This document shows, piece after piece, positions 34,593 to 42,506 of a stretch of 64,000 nt of DNA. The number at the start of each line of letters is the position of its first letter. The first letter of the stretch is position 1. Where the stretch lies: NCBI RefSeq assembly GCF_001280255.1, contig NZ_LHCI01000106.1, positions 1,527,766-1,591,765 of the forward strand, in the 5' to 3' direction. Source of the DNA: Thermus aquaticus (GTDB lineage Bacteria > Deinococcota > Deinococci > Deinococcales > Thermaceae). The notes under the pieces were generated by a model. The model did no database searches, was not told where the DNA came from, and saw only the letters and a list, made by a program, of their open reading frames with translations. A program made the position numbers and the translations under genes.

Positions 34593-36038
34593 ATGGCGAG
34601 GACAGGAGCGGAGTACATAGAGGCCTTGAGGATGCGCCCCCCCAACCTCTGGTACAAGGGGGAGAAGGTGGAGGATCCCACCACCCACCCGGTCTTCCGG
34701 GGCATCGTGCGCACCATGGCCGCCCTTTACGACCTCCAGCACGACCCCCGGTACCGGGAAGCCCTCACCTACGAGGAGGGGGGGAAGCGCCACGGCATGA
34801 GCTTCCTCATCCCCAAGACCAAGGAGGACCTGAGGCGGCGGGGCCGGGCCTACAAGCTCTGGGCGGACCAGCACCTGGGGATGATGGGCCGAAGCCCCGA
34901 TTACCTGAACGCCGTGGTCATGGCCTACGCCGCCAGCGCCGACTACTTCGGCGAGTTCGCCGACAACGTGCGCCAGTACTACGCCTACCTCCGGGACCAC
35001 GACCTGGCCACCACCCACGCCCTCACCAACCCCCAGGTGAACCGCGCCAAGCCCCCTTCCGCCCAGCCCGACCCCTACATCCCCGTGGGCGTGGTGCGGC
35101 AGACCGAGGCGGGCATCGTGGTCCGGGGGGCCCGGATGACGGCCACCTTCCCCCTGGCCGACGAGGTCCTGATCTTCCCCTCCACCCTCCTCCAGGCGGG
35201 GAGCGAGAAGTACGCCCTGGCCTTCGCCCTCCCCACCTCCACCCCGGGCCTCCACTTCGTCTGCCGGGAGGGCCTGGTGGGCGGGGATAGCCCCTTTGAC
35301 CACCCCCTCAGTAGCCGCCTCGAGGAGATGGACTGCCTGGTGGTCTTTGACGACGTCCTGGTCCCCTGGGAGCGGGTCTTCATCCTGGGCAACGTGGAGC
35401 TTTGCAACCACGCCTATGCCGCCACCGGGGCCCTCAACCACATGGCCCACCAGGTGGTGGCCTTGAAGACCGCCAAGACCGAGGCCTTCTTGGGGGTGGC
35501 GAGCCTCTTGGCTGAGGGGATCGGGGCCGACGCCTACGGCCACGTTCAGGAAAAGATCGCCGAGATCATCGTCTACCTGGAGGCCATGCGGGCCCTCTGG
35601 ACCCGGGCCGAGGAGGAGGCCAGGGAGAACGCCTACGGCCTCCTGGTGCCTGACCGGGGGGCCTTGGACGGGGCCCGGAACCTCTACCCCAGGCTCTACC
35701 CCCGCCTAAGGGAGATCCTGGAGCAGATCGGGGCCTCCGGCCTCATCACCCTCCCCTCGGAAAAGGACTTCAAGGGGCCCCTCGCCCCCCTTCTGGAGAA
35801 GTACCTGCAGGGGGCGACCCTCGAGGCCAAAGAGCGGGTGGCCCTCTTCCGCCTGGCCTGGGACATGACCCTCTCCGGCTTCGGGGCCCGGCAGGAGCTC
35901 TACGAGCGCTTCTTCTTCGGCGACCCGGTGCGCATGTACCAGACCCTCTACGCCGTCTACGACAAGGAGCCCTACAAGGCCCGGGTCAGGGACTTTCTCA
36001 AGGCCTCTTTGGCGGTCTTTGCGGAGGTTGAGGCGTGA
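34593..36038 (+). CDS. hpaB: 4-hydroxyphenylacetate 3-monooxygenase, oxygenase subunit
   Basis: The 481-residue FADH2-using hydroxylase of the HpaB/4-hydroxybutyryl-CoA dehydratase fold adds a hydroxyl group to 4-hydroxyphenylacetate, giving homoprotocatechuate. Visible: TGAEYIEALRMRPPNLWYKGE, THALTNPQVNRAKP, RGARMTATFPLADEVLIFPS, DDVLVPWERVFILGN (flavin region) and FGARQELYERFFFGDPVR. The structure of the T. thermophilus homologue is known. It starts 1 nt after the hpaE stop and overlaps hpaC by 4 nt. Confidence 0.94.
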   Translation: MARTGAEYIEALRMRPPNLWYKGEKVEDPTTHPVFRGIVRTMAALYDLQHDPRYREALTYEEGGKRHGMSFLIPKTKEDLRRRGRAYKLWADQHLGMMGRSPDYLNAVVMAYAASADYFGEFADNVRQYYAYLRDHDLATTHALTNPQVNRAKPPSAQPDPYIPVGVVRQTEAGIVVRGARMTATFPLADEVLIFPSTLLQAGSEKYALAFALPTSTPGLHFVCREGLVGGDSPFDHPLSSRLEEMDCLVVFDDVLVPWERVFILGNVELCNHAYAATGALNHMAHQVVALKTAKTEAFLGVASLLAEGIGADAYGHVQEKIAEIIVYLEAMRALWTRAEEEARENAYGLLVPDRGALDGARNLYPRLYPRLREILEQIGASGLITLPSEKDFKGPLAPLLEKYLQGATLEAKERVALFRLAWDMTLSGFGARQELYERFFFGDPVRMYQTLYAVYDKEPYKARVRDFLKASLAVFAEVEA

Positions 36039-36481
36039 AGGAGGCCTTTAAGGAGGCCATGAGCCGCTTCGCCGCCGGGGTCACGGTGGTCTCCGCCCGC
36101 CACGGGGAGGAAAGGGGCATGACGGCCACCGCCTTCATGTCCTTGAGCCTGGAGCCTCCCCTGGTGGCCCTGGGGATCGCCAAGAAGGCCAGGCTCTTCC
36201 CCCTGCTGGAGGCCAGCGGGGCCTTCGCCGTGAGCCTCCTTCGCGAGGGGCAGGAGGCCATCGCCGCGCACTTCGCTGGCAAGCCCCAAGAGGGCGTGGC
36301 CCTGGTGGAGGGGGCCATTCCCGGGGCCTTGGCGGTGCTCCGGTGCCGCCTGGAGGCCATCTACCCGGCGGGGGACCACGGGCTCGTGGTGGGGCGGGTG
36401 GAGGCGGTGGAGCTGGGGGAGCCGGGCCCGCCCCTCGTCTACTTCGCCCGGGGCTACAGGAGGCTAGTATGGCCATCGTGA
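36035..36481 (+). CDS. hpaC: Flavin reductase component of 4-HPA monooxygenase
   Basis: The 148-residue flavin reductase-like protein supplies FADH2 to HpaB from NAD(P)H. Typical parts are FAAGVTVVSARHGEERGMTATAFMSLSLEPPLVALGI and the late GDHGLVVGRVEAVEL. It has the small size of the family. A GTG start overlaps hpaB, and the 3' end overlaps hpaD by 13 nt. Confidence 0.92.
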   Translation: MKEAFKEAMSRFAAGVTVVSARHGEERGMTATAFMSLSLEPPLVALGIAKKARLFPLLEASGAFAVSLLREGQEAIAAHFAGKPQEGVALVEGAIPGALAVLRCRLEAIYPAGDHGLVVGRVEAVELGEPGPPLVYFARGYRRLVWPS

Positions 36482-37428
36482 GGGTGGGGTTTTTGGAGCT
36501 TTGGGTGAGGGACTTGGATCGGAGCCTGGAGTTCTACCAGGGGCTTTTGGGCCTCCGCCTGGAGCATCGGGAGGGGAAGAGCGCCTACCTAAGGGGCTAC
36601 GAGGAGCTGGAGTGGAGCCTGAAGCTCACCCAGGCCCCCTTCCCGGCGGTGCGGGCCTTGGGCTTCAAGGTGGACTCGGAGGAGGGGATGGAGGCCTTAA
36701 GGGCCTGGGCCAGGCGGGAGGGCCTTTCCCACCGGGAGGAGGCCGACTGGGGCCGCCCGGTGGTCCTTCGGGTCCAGGACCCCTTTGGCTACCCCCTCGC
36801 CTTCTACTTCCGGGCGGAGAAGCTCCCCCGGGTCCTGCAGAACTACCACGAATACCGGGGCCCGGGGGTCCTGCGCCTGGACCACTTCAACGTCTTCTCC
36901 CCCGAGGTCTCCGAGGCCACCCGGTACTACCAGGAGGCCCTGGGCTTTCGCCTAAGCGAATACACCGAGGACGAGGAGGGGAGGCTTTGGGCCAGCTGGC
37001 TCCACCGCAAGGGCAACGTCCACGACATCGCCTTCACCAACGGCGAGGGCCCCAGGCTCCACCACTTCGCCTACTGGCTCCCCGACGCCTTGGCCATCAT
37101 CCGGGCGGCCGACATCCTGGCGGGGGCCATGCGTACCGACCAGATTGAGCGGGGCCCTGGGCGGCACGGCATCTCCAACGCCATGTTCCTCTACCTCAAG
37201 GACCCGGACGGCCACCGCGTGGAGCTCTACACCTCCGACTACCTCACCGTGGACCCCGACCACCCTCCCTTGCGCTGGTCCCTCAACGACCCCCGCCGCC
37301 AGACCCTCTGGGGCCACCGCACGCCCAAGAGCTGGTTCCTGGAGGGAAGCCTCCTTCTGGACCTGGAGGAAAGGCCCGTGCCCACGCGGGCTTCGGGCCT
37401 CGAGGGCATCCCCCAGCACGTCATCTAG
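36469..37428 (+). CDS. hpaD: Homoprotocatechuate 2,3-dioxygenase (extradiol)
   Basis: The 319-residue type-I extradiol dioxygenase opens the ring of 3,4-dihydroxyphenylacetate. It has two vicinal-oxygen-chelate modules (about 5-115 and 133-260). Metal ligands should be His139 (LDHFNVF), His198 or 199 (LHHFAYW) and Glu252 (HRVELYTSDY). The ligand spacing matches Brevibacterium HPCD. The C-terminal lid (PLRWSLNDPRRQTLWGH) is also typical. It is the last gene of the hpa operon. The ATG at 36469 is chosen over the upstream shadow frame. Confidence 0.93.
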   Translation: MAIVRVGFLELWVRDLDRSLEFYQGLLGLRLEHREGKSAYLRGYEELEWSLKLTQAPFPAVRALGFKVDSEEGMEALRAWARREGLSHREEADWGRPVVLRVQDPFGYPLAFYFRAEKLPRVLQNYHEYRGPGVLRLDHFNVFSPEVSEATRYYQEALGFRLSEYTEDEEGRLWASWLHRKGNVHDIAFTNGEGPRLHHFAYWLPDALAIIRAADILAGAMRTDQIERGPGRHGISNAMFLYLKDPDGHRVELYTSDYLTVDPDHPPLRWSLNDPRRQTLWGHRTPKSWFLEGSLLLDLEERPVPTRASGLEGIPQHVI

Positions 37429-37433
37429 AGCCC

Positions 37434-37481
37434 TTGACAGGACAAAGGTCCCTTCCTATGCTTGAAGCAAACGTTAGTTAG
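37434..37481 (+). promoter_or_regulatory. Promoter and PaaR-like operator of the aromatic-acid importer operon
   Basis: The -35 TTGACA (37434-37439), 17-nt spacer and -10 TATGCT (37457-37462) make a near-consensus sigma-A promoter. Directly downstream CAAACGTTAGTTAG (37468-37481) matches 13 of 14 positions of the PaaR consensus that I recall for T. thermophilus (CNAACGNNCGTTNG). Binding here would cover the transcription start. A similar site lies before the TetR gene at 50087. Confidence 0.7.
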
Positions 37482-37523
37482 GCCCGACCGGGCCCTAGGC
37501 CCGTGGGAAAGAGGAGGTGCGAG

Positions 37524-38696
37524 ATGAAGCGTTGGCTTTTGGCAGGCCTTTTCCTGGCCCTCTCGGCCCTGGCCCAAGGCGCCCTCAAGGTGGGCGTGGT
37601 GGTCTCCGCCACGGGGCCCGCTGCCTCACTGGGCATCCCCGAGCGCAACACCATGCTCCTCATCCAGGAGATCCTGGAGCGCACGGGGGGCGTGGCGGGG
37701 AGGAAGGTGCAGTTCACCATCTTGGACGACGCCTCGGACACCACCCAGGCCGTGCGCAACACCAGGCGCCTGGTGGAGGAGGGCGTGGTGGCCGTCATCG
37801 GCACCACCACCACCCCCGCCTCCTTGGGCATGATCCCCGTGGTGGCCGAGGCCAAGGTGCCCATGATCTCTTTGGCCGCCAGCAAGGACATCATCCACCC
37901 GGTGGACGCCCAGCGCTACTGGGTCTTCAAGACCCCCCAGACCGAGGAGCTCATGGCCCGGGCCATCGTGGCCGACATGGTGGCCCGGGGGGTGAAGACC
38001 GTGGGCTACATCGGCTTCAACGACGCCTACGGCGAGGGCTGGGCCCGCTTCTTTGAGGCCGAGCTCAAGCCCAAGGGCCTCCAGCTCGTGGTGAGCGAGC
38101 GCTACAACCGCACGGACACCAGCGTCACCGGCCAGGTGCTCCGCATCCTGGCCAGGAGGCCCGAGGCGGTCCTCATCGGGGCTAGCGGCACCCCCGCCGT
38201 CCTTCCCCAGCGCACCCTGAAGGAGCGGGGCTACGGCGGCCTCATCTACCAGACCCACGGGGTGGCCAACCCCGACTTCCTCCGGGTGGGGGGCAAGGAC
38301 GTGGAGGGCACCCTCCTGCCCGCCGGGCCCATCCTGGTGGCGGAGCAGCTCCCCTCCGGCTACCCCAGCAAGCGGGTGGCCCTGGACTACATCCAGCGCT
38401 ACGAGGCCAAGTACGGTATCGGCTCCTACTCCACCTTCGGGGCCCACGCCTGGGACGCCTGGCTGATCCTGAGGCCGGCCCTGGAGCGGGCCCTCAAGAA
38501 GGCTGACCCCGACAAGGACCTGGCCGCCTTCCGCGCCGCATTGCGGGACGAGATTGAGGCCACCCGGGGCCTGGTGGCTACCCACGGGGTCTTCACCTTC
38601 AGCAAGGAGGACCACCTGGGCCTCCGCTTTGAGGACAGCGCGGTGATGGTGCAGGTGGAAGGGGGCCGCTGGAAGCTGGTCCGCACCTTTCGCTAG
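37524..38696 (+). CDS. Branched-chain/aromatic ABC transporter substrate-binding protein
   Basis: The 390-residue periplasmic binding protein belongs to the LivJ/LivK family. The signal peptide is MKRWLLAGLFLALSALAQG, and the mature part begins LKVGVVVSATGPAASLGIPERN. DASDTTQAVRNTRRLVEEGVVAVIGTTTT and YNRTDTSVTGQVLRILARRPEAVLI follow. Family members near aromatic catabolism genes bind aromatic acids, so phenylacetate or hydroxyphenylacetate is a likely ligand. The ATG at 37524 follows GAGGAGGTG; the upstream ATG at 37503 would hide the signal peptide. Confidence 0.9.
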   Translation: MKRWLLAGLFLALSALAQGALKVGVVVSATGPAASLGIPERNTMLLIQEILERTGGVAGRKVQFTILDDASDTTQAVRNTRRLVEEGVVAVIGTTTTPASLGMIPVVAEAKVPMISLAASKDIIHPVDAQRYWVFKTPQTEELMARAIVADMVARGVKTVGYIGFNDAYGEGWARFFEAELKPKGLQLVVSERYNRTDTSVTGQVLRILARRPEAVLIGASGTPAVLPQRTLKERGYGGLIYQTHGVANPDFLRVGGKDVEGTLLPAGPILVAEQLPSGYPSKRVALDYIQRYEAKYGIGSYSTFGAHAWDAWLILRPALERALKKADPDKDLAAFRAALRDEIEATRGLVATHGVFTFSKEDHLGLRFEDSAVMVQVEGGRWKLVRTFR

Positions 38697-38699
38697 GCC

Positions 38700-39677
38700 A
38701 TGGACGCCACCATCCTCGGCTTCCTCCTCCTGGATGCCCTGCAGAACGGGGTGGTCTACGGCCTCCTGGCCCTGGCCCTGGTCCTGGTCTTCGCCGTGAC
38801 CCGGGTGATCCTGGTGCCCATCGGGGAGCTCCTCATGTTCGCCCCCCTTTCCCTGGTGTGGCTCCATGGGGGTAAGCTTCCCGGGACCCTGTGGCTGGCC
38901 TTGGCCCTGGGCCTCCTCTGGGCCCTCCTCTCCCGGGGGCGGGGGAGCCTTTGGCCCCTGGGCCTGGGGGCCCTTCTCTTCCTTCTCGCCCTCCTGGGGC
39001 TGAAGCTTCCCCTCCTGGCCTACCCGGCGGCCATCCTCCTCGTGGTCTACCTGGGGCTCGCCACCTACCGGGTCTTCTTCCAGCCCATGCGGGAGGCCAC
39101 GGTGCTGGCCTACCTCATCATGGCCGTGGGGCTCCACGTGGCCTACCAGGGCCTGGGCCTCGTCTTCTTCGGCCCGGAGCAGTACCGCCCGGCCCCGCTC
39201 CTTTCGGGGGAGGTCACGGTGGGGCTTTCCTGGCAGGGGGTCCTGGTCCTCCTCTTCGCCCTGAGCGCCGTGGTGGCCCTCTACCTCTTCTTCCGCTTCT
39301 CCCTCTTCGGCAAGGCCCTTTTGGCGGCGGCGGAGAACCGCCTGGGGGCCAGGCTTCTGGGCATCCGGCCGGAGGAGGCGGGGATGGTAGCCTTTGCCAT
39401 CGCCAGCTTTCTGGCGGCGGTCTCCGGGCTTCTCCTCGCCCCCCTCATCAACGCCGCCTACTTCATGGGCTTCATGCTGGGCCTAAAGGGCTTCGTGGCC
39501 GCCATCCTGGGGGGGCTTTTGAGCTACCCGGTGGCCTTCTTGGGGGCCCTTCTGGTGGGCCTCTTTGAGAGCTTCACCAGCTTCTACGCCAGCGCCTACA
39601 AGGAGGCCCTGGTCTTCCTGCTGTTGGTGCCGGCCCTCTTCTTCCAGAGCCTGAAGGCCCGGGCGGTGGAGGAGTGA
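38700..39677 (+). CDS. Branched-chain-type ABC transporter permease (LivH-like)
   Basis: The 325-residue membrane protein has about eight hydrophobic segments. Family features are LLDALQNGVVYGLLALALVLVFAVTRVI at the N terminus, AENRLGARLLGIRPEEAGMVAFAIASFLAAVSGLL (cytoplasmic coupling loop and next helix), and GLKGFVAAILGGLLSYPVAFLGALLVGLFES. It forms the channel with the fused permease-ATPase that follows. Its TGA overlaps the next start. Confidence 0.9.
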   Translation: MDATILGFLLLDALQNGVVYGLLALALVLVFAVTRVILVPIGELLMFAPLSLVWLHGGKLPGTLWLALALGLLWALLSRGRGSLWPLGLGALLFLLALLGLKLPLLAYPAAILLVVYLGLATYRVFFQPMREATVLAYLIMAVGLHVAYQGLGLVFFGPEQYRPAPLLSGEVTVGLSWQGVLVLLFALSAVVALYLFFRFSLFGKALLAAAENRLGARLLGIRPEEAGMVAFAIASFLAAVSGLLLAPLINAAYFMGFMLGLKGFVAAILGGLLSYPVAFLGALLVGLFESFTSFYASAYKEALVFLLLVPALFFQSLKARAVEE

Positions 39678-41425
39678 TGCGCTACCTGTGGTTTTCCCTC
39701 CTTCTGCTTCCCCTTCTCCTTTCCCCCTTTCCCTTCTACCTGACCCTCCTCAACTTCTTCGCCATCGCCGCTTTGGTGGCCCTTTCCCTCTACGTCCTCA
39801 CGGGGCTTGGGGGGATGACCAGCTTTGCCCAGGCGGCCTTCATGGGCATGGGGGCCTACGCCACGGCCCTCCTGACGGTCAAGGGGGGGTATTCCCCGTG
39901 GCTCGGCCTCCTTTTGGGCCTGGGCCTCGCCCTCGTTCTGGCCCTGGTCCTGGGGGGGCTCACGGTGCGGCTTAAGGGCCACTTCCTGCCCCTTTCCACC
40001 ATCGCCTGGCAGGTGGCCCTCTACATCCTGGCGGGGAACCTGGTGGGGCTCACCGGGGGGCACACGGGGCTCACCGACCTACCCCCCCTGGTCCTCTTCG
40101 GCCTCCCCCTGGACAGCGCCTTCCGCTACGCCTTCCTAAGCCTCTTTCTCCTCGCCCTCCTCGTCCTCGCCCTCCATAACCTCCGGGAAAGCCGCCTGGG
40201 CCGGGCCCTTCTCGCCCTGAGGGGGGATGCCCTAGCCGCCGCCAGCTTCGGCGTGGACCCGGCGGCTTTGCGGCTTAAGGCCTTTCTCCTCTCCGGTTTT
40301 CTGGCGGGGCTTGCGGGCTTCCTCTACGCCCACTTCCTCCGCTTCGTGAATCCCACGCCCTTTTCCCTCGAGGCCTCCATCAAGTACCTGGTCATGGCCG
40401 TGGCCGGGGGGGTGGGGGCCATCCCCGGGGTCCTCCTGGGGGCGGCCCTCTTTACCGGCCTGGAGGACTGGCTTAAGGACCTCCTCCCCCTCCTCCTGGG
40501 GCGGCAGGGCAACTACGAGACCATCGCCTATGGCCTCATCCTGGCCGCCATCCTGATCCTGGCCCCAAGAGGCCTCTGGCCCCTCTTGGCGCGCTACCTC
40601 CCCCGGCGGGAGGGCCGCCTGCCCCGGGAAGCGCCCCTACCCGAAAGGCCCCTTCTGGGCGGGGAGGGCCAGGTGGTCCTCGAGGCCCAGGGGCTCAGGA
40701 AGGCCTTCGGGGGGCTCCTCGCCGTCAACGGCGTGTCCTTAAGGCTCAGACGGGGGGAGATCCTGGCCCTCATCGGCCCCAACGGGGCGGGGAAGACCAC
40801 CACCTTCAACCTCATCACCGGGGCCATCCCCCCGGACGCGGGCGAGGTGCGCCTCCTGGGCCGGCCCATCACCGGCCTTCCCCCCCACCGCATCCACCCC
40901 CTGGGCCTGGCCCGCACCTTCCAGCACCCCCACCTCTTCCCCGAGCTTTCCGTCCTGGAGAACGTGGCCCTAGGGACCTACGCCCGCACCCGGGCGGGCT
41001 TCCTCCAGGTCCTCCTGGGCCTCCACCGGAAAGAAGAGGCGCGGGCCCTGGCCACCGCCTACCGGGCCCTCAAGCGCGTGGGCCTGGAGAGCTTGGCCCT
41101 GGAGAAGGCGGAGAGGCTTCCTGCAGGCCAGCAACGCCTCCTGGAGATCGCCCGCGCCCTGGCCTCGGGGGCCTCGGTCCTCCTCCTGGACGAGCCGGGG
41201 GCGGGCCTTAGGGCGGGGGAGAAGCGGGAGCTGGCCCACCTCCTCAAGTCCTTGGCCCGCGAGGGCTACTCCATCCTCATCGTGGACCACGACATGGACC
41301 TGATCATGGGCCTGGCGGACCGGGTGGTGGTCATGAACTACGGGGAGAAGATCGCCGAGGGCACGCCCAAAGAGGTGCAGAAGGACCCCCTGGTGCGGGC
41401 GGCCTACCTGGGGGAGGTGGCCTGA
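39677..41425 (+). CDS. Fused ABC transporter permease-ATPase (LivM-LivG)
   Basis: The 582-residue fusion has a LivM-type permease in residues 1-310 (LYVLTGLGGMTSFAQAAFMGMGAYATA, VGLTGGHTGLTDLPPL, LRGDALAAASFGVDP). Residues 330-582 are a LivG-type ATPase: AFGGLLAVNGVSLRL, Walker A GPNGAGKTTTFN, signature PAGQQRLLEIARALASG, Walker B VLLLDEPGAGL and switch His in VDHDMDLIM. In many operons these are two genes. The start is ATG 39677 (TGATG overlap); a GTG 3 nt earlier is also possible. Confidence 0.9.
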   Translation: MRYLWFSLLLLPLLLSPFPFYLTLLNFFAIAALVALSLYVLTGLGGMTSFAQAAFMGMGAYATALLTVKGGYSPWLGLLLGLGLALVLALVLGGLTVRLKGHFLPLSTIAWQVALYILAGNLVGLTGGHTGLTDLPPLVLFGLPLDSAFRYAFLSLFLLALLVLALHNLRESRLGRALLALRGDALAAASFGVDPAALRLKAFLLSGFLAGLAGFLYAHFLRFVNPTPFSLEASIKYLVMAVAGGVGAIPGVLLGAALFTGLEDWLKDLLPLLLGRQGNYETIAYGLILAAILILAPRGLWPLLARYLPRREGRLPREAPLPERPLLGGEGQVVLEAQGLRKAFGGLLAVNGVSLRLRRGEILALIGPNGAGKTTTFNLITGAIPPDAGEVRLLGRPITGLPPHRIHPLGLARTFQHPHLFPELSVLENVALGTYARTRAGFLQVLLGLHRKEEARALATAYRALKRVGLESLALEKAERLPAGQQRLLEIARALASGASVLLLDEPGAGLRAGEKRELAHLLKSLAREGYSILIVDHDMDLIMGLADRVVVMNYGEKIAEGTPKEVQKDPLVRAAYLGEVA

Positions 41426-42141
41426 TGCTTCTCGTGGAAAACCTCTCGGTGCGCTACGGCCCCCTCGAGGCGGTGCGGGGCGTCTCCTTCGCCCTTAAGG
41501 AAGGGGAGGCCCTGGCGGTCATCGGCCCCAACGGGGCGGGGAAGACGAGCCTCCTCCGGGGGCTTCTCGGCCTCGCCCGCGCCGAGGGGCGGGTTGTTCT
41601 GGACGGGGCCCAGGTTCCTTCCCGAACCCCTGAGGGCCTCCTGGCCCGAGGGGTGGTCCTGGTCCCCGAGGGGCGGGCCCTCTTTCCCGGCCTCTCCGTG
41701 GAGGACAACCTCCTCCTCGGGGGCTTCACCCGCTTCCGCAGGCGGGAGAACCTGAGGCCTGACCTGGAGCGGATCTACGCCCTCTTCCCCAGGCTTTTAG
41801 AAAGGCGTCGGCAGCCCGCAGGCACCCTCTCCGGCGGCGAGCAGCAGATGCTGGCCCTGGGCCGGGCCCTCATGGCCAGGCCCAGGCTCCTCCTTCTGGA
41901 CGAGCCCTCCTTGGGCCTCGCCCCCCTCATGGTGCGGGAGATCTACCGCATCCTCTCCGGGCTCAAGGGGGAGGGGACCACCCTCTTGGTGGTGGAGCAG
42001 AACGCCAAGGTGGCCCTGGAGCTGGCCGACCGGGGCTTGGTCATGGAGGCGGGGGAGATGGTCCTCTCGGGCCCGGCGGCGGCGCTTCGGGAAGACCCCC
42101 GGGTGGTGGAGGCCTACCTGGGGACGGCGGAGGAGGGATGA
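41425..42141 (+). CDS. Branched-chain-type ABC transporter ATPase (LivF-like)
   Basis: The 238-residue nucleotide-binding subunit has Walker A GPNGAGKTSLLRGL, Q-loop region RGVVLVPEGRALFPGLSVEDNLLLG (typical LivF), signature LSGGEQQMLALGRALMARP, Walker B LLLLDEPSLGLAP and VVEQNAKVALELADRG. It completes the importer. It overlaps the preceding gene by one base and paaI by 4 nt. Confidence 0.92.
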   Translation: MLLVENLSVRYGPLEAVRGVSFALKEGEALAVIGPNGAGKTSLLRGLLGLARAEGRVVLDGAQVPSRTPEGLLARGVVLVPEGRALFPGLSVEDNLLLGGFTRFRRRENLRPDLERIYALFPRLLERRRQPAGTLSGGEQQMLALGRALMARPRLLLLDEPSLGLAPLMVREIYRILSGLKGEGTTLLVVEQNAKVALELADRGLVMEAGEMVLSGPAAALREDPRVVEAYLGTAEEG

Positions 42142-42506
42142 AAGACCCCTTCATGGCGCACCTGGGCTTTGCCGTTCTCCACCTGGCCCCGGGGGAGGCG
42201 GTGGTGGCGGGGGAGGTGGGGGAGGCCCACCTGAACCTGCACGGCACCGCCCACGGGGGCTTCCTCTACGCCCTGGCGGATAGCGCCTTCGCCCTGGCCT
42301 CCAACTCCCGGGGCCCCGCCGTGGCCCTCTCCTGCCGCATGGACTATTTCCGGCCCCTGGCCCTGGGGGCCAGGGTGGAGGCCAGGGCCAAGGAGGTGAA
42401 CCTCTCCCGCCGCACGGCCACCTACGAGGTGGAGGTGGTGGCCGAGGGCAAGAAGGTGGCCCTTTTCATCGGCACGGTCTTTCGCTTAGGAGGTGAGGCG
42501 GCATGA
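42138..42506 (+). CDS. paaI: Hotdog acyl-CoA thioesterase PaaI
   Basis: The 122-residue hotdog thioesterase contains LNLHGTAHGGFLYALADSAFALASNSRG, matching the PaaI active-site segment (HG..HGG...LAD), and RMDYFRPLALGARVEARAKEVNLSRRT. It hydrolyses stalled ring-hydroxylated phenylacetyl-CoA intermediates and thereby protects the CoA pool. It is encoded directly before paaK, overlapping it by 4 nt. Confidence 0.9.
   Translation: MKDPFMAHLGFAVLHLAPGEAVVAGEVGEAHLNLHGTAHGGFLYALADSAFALASNSRGPAVALSCRMDYFRPLALGARVEARAKEVNLSRRTATYEVEVVAEGKKVALFIGTVFRLGGEAA

Noticed and set aside
37626-39137. 503-codon minus-strand frame opposite the importer genes
   Set aside because: Antisense shadow with His/Gly-rich composition and no motif.
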